A stretch of 64,000 nt of DNA, from assembly GCA_965112735.1 (NCBI GenBank), contig OZ218959.1:744001-808000 (forward strand), given 5' to 3'. Under the pieces are notes generated by a model that saw nothing but the letters and a program-made list of their open reading frames with translations, was not told where the DNA came from and searched no databases. Source of the stretch: Phaeosaccion multiseriatum. Its lineage: Eukaryota; Ochrophyta, other classes. This document shows positions 57,486 through 64,000 of the stretch, piece by piece; the stretch's first letter is position 1; every line of letters starts with the position of its first letter. Both the position numbers and the translations under genes were made by a program.

Positions 57486-59789
57486 GATGATCTCCAATGG
57501 AGACAAGCCAGTCCGCTTGCGCACAGCTGAGTTGAGACCATACATGACCAAGGGCAAGACTGACTCTCACTCCGTCGGCGGGAGCTTGTGCTCAGAGAGA
57601 ACTGCTCGAAAAGCCACAATGATCTGCCGCATTAGCTGCTCCACCGTGCCGTTGCTGTGCGCTACGTTAGCGACTGAAAAGTGATGATTCACCTTATAAA
57701 TGTCCGCCATCTCCCGCAAGAGCTGATTCTTGAAGTGAGTAGGCTGATCACTCACCCATATACTCGGCATGCCATGCTGAGAGGCAAACAGAAGAAGATC
57801 CCGTGCTGCCAGATTAGCGTGCACACTCGGGTGAGCCGTGAGTAGGCAAAGGCCGCTGAGGTCGTCCATCTGCACAAAGAGGTGTTTGTTCATACCCTTG
57901 TCAAACTCAGAGTCCGACTCTCCAATGCTGAGCCAGTCCATGTGATGCACCTCTCCAGGTTTGCTGCCATGGAGGGTCTCACCAAGGGGGCGGGGTATCT
58001 TGTCACCTGCCCTAGAGTCCACGCAGTGAAGGCAGTGCTTGATGAAAGCGCTGACGTCATCTGCCTTGCCGTGCCAATGTATCAAACGCAGCTGCTCCAT
58101 GGTTGCTGTCTTGAGCCTATGGCATGCTCCTCCTGCGTGCGCCTCTGTACACAACCGTAGCTGAAGCTGCTTGTCCGCTGCCGGAACCCACACCTCTCCC
58201 GCTGCTGTCTTGTAGAGCTCCATATCTGCATGCCACACGAGAGCAATATCTGAAACGGGCTCCACAATCTTGTCAGTCCCATCTACCCCTTCCCCCTTTT
58301 GAGAGAGTGGGGCATGCTCCTGTTGGCTAAACCTGAGAGCATCAAGGGACACGAGAGTGGGACACGCAGGGGGAGGGGGGGGAGGGAGGGAGAGAGTGTG
58401 CCGCTGCCGCACTGCCACTGGAGGCAATGCGAGAAAGCGGGAGATCATGTCTCCCCACACATTCTTCTCGCCCGGGAGGTGCTGCAAAAGAAACCGAAAT
58501 TGGCCGAGGATGACTGCCCAGCCTTGAAGGCGCTGTGCAGTAGCCTTGCTAAGGGCCGTAACATGCTGCTTCGGATCAAAAATGTAGCACACGTTGGCGT
58601 GGTCCGTATTGACAAAAACATCAGGGCCCCAGAGGAGGTAATCATACCGCAGAAATGCTTGTACCACTGGATACCCTTCCTTGTCCAATGTAGGCCAGTT
58701 GAGCTGACTGCCGGTGAAAAGGCCACTGCCAAAGGCCAGTGGCTCATGAGGGAGGTCCTCCAAAGACTTGCCGGGGGAGTACAGCTCCTTAGGGAAAGTC
58801 GTGATCATGGTGCCCCACCCAAAATGCGATGCATCTGTGTACAGGCACACGGCGTAGCCCTCCTTCAGAGTCGTGAGCGTGACCGCAGACCACAAGAGCT
58901 CCTTCGTCGCTGCAAACGCCGTTGCACACTCGGGCGTCCACGCCTCTGCTGTGATGGGCCGCTTCGCAGCCCGTGCTTTGCTGCGCACCTCCAGTCCGTC
59001 CAGAGTCTGATTGAGAAGCTGCTGGAGAGGGAGAGAGACACGAGCGAGGTCTGGGAGGTGGCTGCGGTACCAGTTGAGAGAGGCAAGGAACTGCATCAAT
59101 TGCCCTCCGTCTGTGGGGGCAGCCGAATCCACCAGCCCCTGTAGGCGTGCAGGGTCCTGCCCCACGCCATTTTCTCCACAAGTCACACCGCAGTAAGTCT
59201 GTTCCAAAGCATACAGTACAAACTTGGGTGCGCTGCAAAAAAGCTTGGCCTTCGCGAATCGATCGAAAACCAAAGTCAAATTGTTCAGCAAGTCATCATC
59301 GTCCTCGCCCCAAATCAGCACATCATCGAGCCACACCACACAGCATTTACCGAAAAGATCTCCGAGGATTGTCTGCATGGTGCTCTGGTAGTACTCGACG
59401 CTGATGCTCAGGCCTTGAGGGACTCGCGTCGGGGTGAAAAGGCCGTCCGGGGTGGCGATGGTGAACATCTCCTGACTTGCCTTGTCAACAGGGAATTGCC
59501 AATAGCCCTTGTTCATGTCTGCTACTGCAAGGCGCCTCGCCTTGGACAGTATCTGCTGCAGCTGGGGAATGATGGTCTCCATGGGCCAGTGCTGTGGGTG
59601 GAGTCCTTCGTTGACCACTCGGTAGTCCACCGTAGCACGAAAGCTTCCCGAAGCCTTATCTTTCCCGTCGCTCTTCTTGCCATTGCCCTTTTGGTCGCCC
59701 TTGTTGGCTTCCTTTTGCTTGCCGTCTTTCTTCTGTTTGGACTGCTTAGCCATCAACTGGTCTGCAGACCTGAAAAGCTTTGCCTCCTT
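57486..59789 (-). pseudogene. pol: Third Ty3/Gypsy pol (Gyp-D), truncated at both ends
   Basis: RT from RATVDYRVVNEG with catalytic box WLDD (VVWLDDVLIWG), RNase H (LYTDASHFGWG, LDKEGYP, NTDHANVCY), H2C2 finger (HAGGACHRL...CLHC) and integrase core (HMDWLSIG, VSDQPTHF, HSNGTVEQ). TGA at 57564-57566 replaces the Trp expected after LPPTE; the frame continues behind it to the LTR-B border (ESVLPLVMYG...LSPLEI). A Lys/Gly-rich insertion of about 30 residues lies between the RT start and RATVDYR. The N-terminal side is cut by the hairpin repeats; protease and gag are absent. RT is of a different lineage from Gyp-C and LTR-B. Confidence 0.88.
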
Positions 59790-59876
59790 GTTAGAAGTCG
59801 TGCTTTTGCTAGACTGGTACCTACCCTCTGAATTCAGACCGGGAGGTACCAGTCTAGCAAAAGCACGACTTCTAAC
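59790..59876. repeat. Perfect hairpin repeat R1 (87 bp)
   Basis: 33-base arms (GTTAGAAGTCGTGCTTTTGC..., ending GGTACCT) with perfect complement around a 21-base loop containing GAATTC. Same unit at 60048 and 60304. Confidence 0.9.
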
Positions 59877-60047
59877 ACAAGCCCTAATGCTAGAAGTCGA
59901 ACCCCCCCCCCCCCACCGCACATAGTGGAGAGAAGTAACTCGCAGTCTGGGAATCAGACTAATGGGTGCCAGCCGGTACCAGTTTTCGCCGAAAAACACA
60001 CTTTTTTCACAAGCTACAGCCAGGGTTCGAACTCGCAATGGCCTTGT
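59877..60047. repeat. Spacer of the hairpin tandem, copy 1
   Basis: 171 bp, nearly identical to 60135-60303. Contains TAGAAGTCGA, a 13-14 base C run, and GGTTCGAACTCGC. With the hairpin it forms a repeat of about 257 bp. No gene. Confidence 0.8.
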
Positions 60048-60134
60048 GTTAGAAGTCGTGCTTTTGCTAGACTGGTACCTACCCTCTGAATTCAGACCGG
60101 GAGGTACCAGTCTAGCAAAAGCACGACTTCTAAC
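60048..60134. repeat. Perfect hairpin repeat R2 (87 bp)
   Basis: Identical in arms and loop to R1. Confidence 0.9.
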
Positions 60135-60303
60135 AAGCCCTAATGCTAGAAGTCGAATCCCCCCCCCCCCACCGCACATAGTGGAGAGAAGTAACTCGCA
60201 GTCTGGGAATCAGACTAATGGGTGCCAGCCGGTACCAGTTTTCGCCGAAAAACACACTTTTTTCACAAGCTACAGCCAGGGTTCGAACTCGCAATGGCCT
60301 TGT
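60135..60303. repeat. Spacer of the hairpin tandem, copy 2
   Basis: 169 bp, second copy of 59877-60047. Confidence 0.8.
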
Positions 60304-60395
60304 GTTAGAAGTCGTGCTTTTGCTAGACTGGTACCTACCCTCTGAATTCAGACCGGGAGGGTAGGTACCAGTCTAGCAAAAGCACGACTTCTAAC
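60304..60395. repeat. Perfect hairpin repeat R3 (92 bp, longer stem)
   Basis: Has five extra bases (GGGTA) so that the stem extends through CTACCCTC/GAGGGTAG. R1 and R2 look like deletion derivatives of this form. Its end abuts TGTTAGAAG of the next element, giving the 20-base palindrome ACTTCTAACATGTTAGAAGT. Confidence 0.88.
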
Positions 60396-60396
60396 A

Positions 60397-60734
60397 TGTT
60401 AGAAGTGGCCTAGTTGGGGTCCCTTGGGGACCCAATCAGTAGTGTAACGGCCGGAAAACGGGCCAACTAGACGGTAAATCAGTAATAAAAGAAAGGAAGC
60501 GCAGCCTGCGTGTGGGCTGGCTTCCGGGTGCTTGCTTCAGCTTCTGCTCTGCTCTAGCTTGGCTTTGAGGCTAGCTGTCGGTAGTTTCGACAACCCGGAA
60601 GACCCGAAAGACACAGGTCTGAGATCCAGCTTTGAGGCTGATTTATTGTGTTGGCTTGAGCTTTGCTTCCAGCTGCCCAGCTTTAGGCCGTAGACAGCTT
60701 TGGGCTTGCTAGGGTGGCACTGGCTGAGGCGGGG
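60397..60734 (+). other. 5' region of the element carrying gag at 60735 (possible LTR and leader)
   Basis: Begins TGTTAGAAGTGGCC, LTR-like. 60410-60470 can fold: CTAGTTGG...CCAACTAG encloses GGTCCC-TTGG-GGACC and GGCC...GGCC. AATAAAAG at 60484 could be a TATA-like box. The LTR end is not clear and the 3' LTR is outside the window. Confidence 0.4.
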
Positions 60735-62588
60735 ATGGACTTCCTGCGGTTCCACGCTGCTAGGGTGGCCAGGGCTGAGGAGGGGGACTTCCTGAGTCTT
60801 TCATCGGCGGAGGGCGCTACGAGTGACGCTGAGGGCGGTGGAGCTGATGGTGGTGCTGCGGACGTGGGGTCTGTGGTATCGGAAGCTGCTGCTCCTCCTG
60901 CGGAGGTCACTGCCAGCCCTGGGGCTGTGGACCGTGTGCGGGCGGCGTTGCGTCGGGGGGAGGAGTCCCTGGAGTCGCCCTCTTTTTTTGAGGGGTCTGC
61001 GATTACGGCTGCTGCCGCTTCCCCTCCTGCTGCTGGGGTGAGGCCGCTGACGGTGGCGGCGTCGGAGGTTTCCTTCCACTCGGGGGATGCAGAGTCGGTG
61101 GGCCAGGAGGAGAGCACGGTGTGGGATGTGGTTGGCACGCCCTTGGTCCCTCTTGTTGGTGCGTCTGGCGGGGCTCGGGTGGTGGATCAGCCAGCGGAGG
61201 GAGAGAAGACACCGGAGCAGGAGGACACGCGGGTTCTCCAGGAGGGGCTTGAGATGCTGACGCAGCACCAAGCTGCGCAGCTCATGGCGGCCCAACTGCG
61301 GGAGAGCAAGGCGGAGACGGCGGCCCTCCAGCGGGAACTGGAGGTGCTGCGGCTCTCGCGGGGGGCGGAGCAGCAGCGGGAGTTTGCGGTGGAGCTGCAG
61401 CAGCAGGTGGCGGCGGAGCTGCAGCGACAGATGGCGGCGCAGCCGCCGCCGAAGCGGCCGCCTGAGGGTGCTGCCCAGTTGGAGGTGGAGACGTTGCAGC
61501 GGGAGCTGTTAGCGGCGCAGCTCCAGCAGGTTAAGGATGCCGCACCGGGGGGGGTAGAGGTGCTGCAGCAGCAGGTTAAGGATATGCTACAGCGGGACAT
61601 GGAACGGGAGCGGGAGCGGGCACGGCAGCAGGCCCTGGATGTGCTGCAGGCGCCCGCCCGTCATACGGTGCAGACGATCACGCTGCCCGTGGGTGCTATC
61701 CGTGTGCTCCAGGAGCAGAAACTTCCCTCTCTATTCGATGCGGCTGGACAGCCTCATCCTCGTGCTGTGGTGCTCGCACGCATGTACAACTGGGTGAGCA
61801 TTCTGCAAGGACAGGAGATCTTGACTTCTACTGGGTCCGTGCTTCCGGGCCAAGGGCGGGTGATGGAGCAGCGAGTGCTGGCCGACTTGGGTGCAGTGGA
61901 TCGGGCCACTGTCCTGGCGGAGGCTCAGAAGGGTGCGTCGTGGATGGAGGGCGACCAGCACGTCACATTGGAGTGGGAGACGGAGAGTGCACAGTTCCAA
62001 TTGCTCGCGAGGTGTCTGTTGCGTCTCTTCGGCGTTCCTGTTGCGCGAGACGGCCTCCAGCAGCTTGTCCAGACGTTGGTGCGGGAGGCCAAGCCTCTGG
62101 AAGCGTCCACCGTTCCTGCCGAGGTGAACCAGGCGCTCGCCAGGCTGCTCACCAAGCTGGCGGAACTCTCTCTGTGTCTGGCGCAGGTGACGGGGCAGGC
62201 CACGGATGAGCAAGCCTTGGTTACGGGCCTGCTGGCGGTGCTGCGGCCAGAGGTCGAGATTCGGCTTCGTCACGGCTCGTTGCCATTAACTGACGGCATG
62301 ACCAACTTCTGGCTGCGCTGGGAGTCGGCGACTCCCTCGTGGAGTGATTTCTACGCCGCCTTCCAGAAGGCATTTCCTTCCGCGACTCGGGTGCTCCAGG
62401 CTGGTAGCCCACTTACGCTCTCTTCTACTGGTGGGGCTACGCGGGCCCGTGGTGGTGGTGGTGGTGGTCTGCGCACTCCGCGCGGGGGAGTGGCCGTGAA
62501 TGCGGTGGAGCAGCATCTGGAAGTGGCCGTGAATTCGGTGGAGCAGCATCTGGACCATCAGCCGTCACAGGAGGTGGGGGTGAATGCA

Positions 62589-62623
<35 letters not shown>

Positions 62624-62924
62624 GGCGCAGCAGCCGCGGCTCACGCCCACCCAGCAGCGGCCCTTGCTGTTCCACGGCTCGGTGAAGCAGCGTGGCAACG
62701 GCAATGCCCCATTTAACTGCATGACTTGTCGCCGCGCCGGCCATGGATGGATAGAATGCAACGCCATCCCCGCTACGCGTGAGGAGCTGCTCGGCATTGT
62801 GAGTCGCGTGCAGCGGCGGCAGGCGGTCAGAGCGCAGCACCAGGAGTCCGACATGTCTGAAGCCGTAGCAGCAATGGTGGCGGGCACTCTGGCGGCGCAG
62901 GACGGGTTCAAGTTCGAAGGCTGA
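60735..62924 (+). CDS. gag: gag of an LTR element with zinc knuckle
   Basis: 729 codons from ATG (MDFLRFHAARVARAEEG) to TGA; an earlier GTG at 60714 is unlikely. Acidic, Ala/Pro-rich N-terminus; a long Gln/Glu coiled coil (about residues 180-310, repeats of ELQQQVAAELQ); helical gag region (RMYNWVSILQG... FWLRWESATPSWSDFYAAFQKAF); Gln run from a CAG repeat (62593-62622); knuckle CX2CX4HX4C (CMTCRRAGHGWIEC). The second ORF starts in the +1 frame before its stop. Confidence 0.82.
62593..62625 (+). repeat. CAG repeat in gag
   Basis: GAGCAGCAGCAG... codes for a polyglutamine run before the zinc knuckle. Adjacent upstream, 62490-62590 repeats GCGGTGGAGCAGCATCTGG-like units three times. Confidence 0.85.
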
Positions 62925-64000
62925 CGGTGCCCCGGGGCTGCTTGGCCAGCAGCCCTGGGGCCCACGACCGCAGCGCGTGAGGATAGCGTCGGCGTGGGGG
63001 AACAGGGGGAGGGCGGGCAAGAGCAGTGTAGAAGATAATGAATGTACTTCGCACCTATCTTGTTTGTCAGACCCACCTTTGCCCCATGCCGACGCTCAGC
63101 GTAGGAGCGGTCAGGCTAGTCGTGTAGAGCAGGAGTCACCTGCCATCAGAGTTTATCGGAGTGACATGTGGTGTGGCGACAGACTCAAACGTGCTCGGCT
63201 ACAACGGCAACAGCAACAGCAGCAGCAGCTGCAGCAGCAGCAGCTGCAGCAGCAGCAGCAGCAGCAGCAGCGCCGTGTCGTAGAGGCAGTCGTGGAGGGT
63301 GCGCACAGAGAGGCTGTGCCTGCGCCGTCCGCGGTCGAGCAGCTGCCAGCGTCGGAGCGGCAGCTGCCGCAGCCGCAGCGCCAGCAGCCGGAGCGGCAGC
63401 TAGCGCAGCAGCCGGGTCCTGTGGTACGCTCTGTGGTCGAGCAGTCGCGGGGCACTGACGGCCCGGATGCAGTCGTTGCTGGTGAGCACACGGCGATGAC
63501 GGCGGTACAGCAGCAGGCGCAGCGTGCAGTAGAGGTAGTCGTGGAGGGCGCGCACCAGGAGGCTGCGCCAGCGGCTTCCGCAGTCGAGCAGCTGCCGCCG
63601 CCGGAGCAGCAGCAGCAGCAGCAGCAGCAGCCGTGTCCAGTGGTACGCTCCGTGTGCTTAGTCGAAGCACCGCAGCCCGGCTCTGCCGTCGAGCCGTCGA
63701 GCGGACCTGACGTCGCGCTGCCGCTGCCTCTGCGCCAGGAGGATGCAGTCGTTGCGGGTGAGTGTCCGGAGCAGCAGGTGCCACCGTCGGCAGTGGGGGA
63801 GGTTGAGTGCGAGGCGGCAACCGTTGCGCAACACGAGTCTGTCTGGATGGATGCAAGGGGTTTGGAGCGGGTGCGTGCGTGTGCCTTCCCGGAACAGCGC
63901 GCACTGCGTGCGGCGAAGGAGCGGCAACAGCGGCTGGGACAGCAGCAGCAGCTGCTGCAGCAGCAGCCGCAGGTGGCGGGGGGGCAGCAGGAGCAATTGG
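62869..64000 (+). CDS. Second ORF (pro-pol N-terminal part), Gln-rich, runs off window
   Basis: Open in the +1 frame relative to gag from a TAG at 62866-62868 to the window end (more than 370 codons) and overlapping gag by 56 bases, the layout of +1 frameshifted pol genes in many Ty3 and Ty1 elements. It could also start at the ATG 63166. The visible part is low complexity: Gln runs and two copies of a segment of about 100 residues (VEGAHREAVPAPSAVEQLP; VEGAHQEAAPAASAVEQLP). No protease or RT motif yet, so the pol assignment is inference. Confidence 0.6.
63205..63290 (+). repeat. CAG/CTG-rich microsatellite
   Basis: CAGCAACAGCAGCAG... with interspersed CTG; codes for Gln-Leu runs in the ORF above. 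Shorter runs lie at 63606-63632 and 63940-63970. Confidence 0.85.

Noticed and set aside
63168-63458. Poly-alanine frame at the CAG repeat
   Set aside because: It is the frame next to the Gln-rich ORF; the latter is longer, open to the window end and shows internal protein-level repeats.

Overview
This window is a retrotransposon- and satellite-filled piece of a eukaryotic nuclear genome. No ordinary single-copy host gene, tRNA, rRNA or bacterial-type operon is visible. The reading frames are long and intronless, and nearly all encode retroelement proteins: gag, protease, reverse transcriptase (RT), RNase H (RH), DDE integrase (INT) with chromodomain, and tyrosine recombinase (YR). Chromodomain Ty3/Gypsy elements together with DIRS-type YR elements suggest a protist or alga; the species cannot be named from the sequence.

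Layout. A tandem satellite (monomer about 187 or 194 bp) lies in five blocks (1651-3541, 13422-14225, 19114-23081, 36948-38413, 44513-45303). Most of the gaps are transposon insertions into what was probably one array. (1) A Ty3/Gypsy element, here called Gyp-C copy A (3542-13421, 236-bp LTRs, TSD ATGC), is itself split by a DIRS-like element (5343-9442). (2) 14226-19113 is a chimera of a gag-bearing element and the 3' half of a DIRS element with an intact YR. (3) 23082-36947 is a pile-up of one LTR family with 210-bp LTRs, here called LTR-B. (4) 38414-44512 is a nearly complete DIRS-like element on the minus strand. (5) 45304-57485 is an LTR-B element with nested insertions: integrase gene > non-autonomous LTR-B copy (TSD GGGA) > Gyp-C copy 2 (TSD GGTG, identical LTRs). 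A probable 274-bp solo LTR (TSD GGCT) sits in the same gene. (6) 57486-64000 holds a third Gypsy pol (minus), three 87-92-bp perfect hairpins, and a gag plus the start of a Q-rich second ORF that runs off the window.

How the parts relate. LTR-B appears to exist as an autonomous form (gag with CCCH fingers; pol with chromodomain and a Tudor-like C-terminus) and a non-autonomous form of about 3 kb. Both share the same primer-binding region, 3' hydrophobic region, polypurine tract and LTRs. The non-autonomous form carries two unrecognised ORFs (ORF1, ORF2) in place of gag-pol. These ORFs stay open in several copies and are the best candidate for something undescribed. Other unusual points are a YIDN instead of YxDD in the Gyp-C RT, a probable UGA readthrough joining gag and RT in the DIRS element, and a 780-bp four-monomer higher-order repeat in the satellite.

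All coordinates were read by eye; LTR ends and TSDs are exact where stated, other boundaries are good to about 10-50 bp. No alignment or database search was run.
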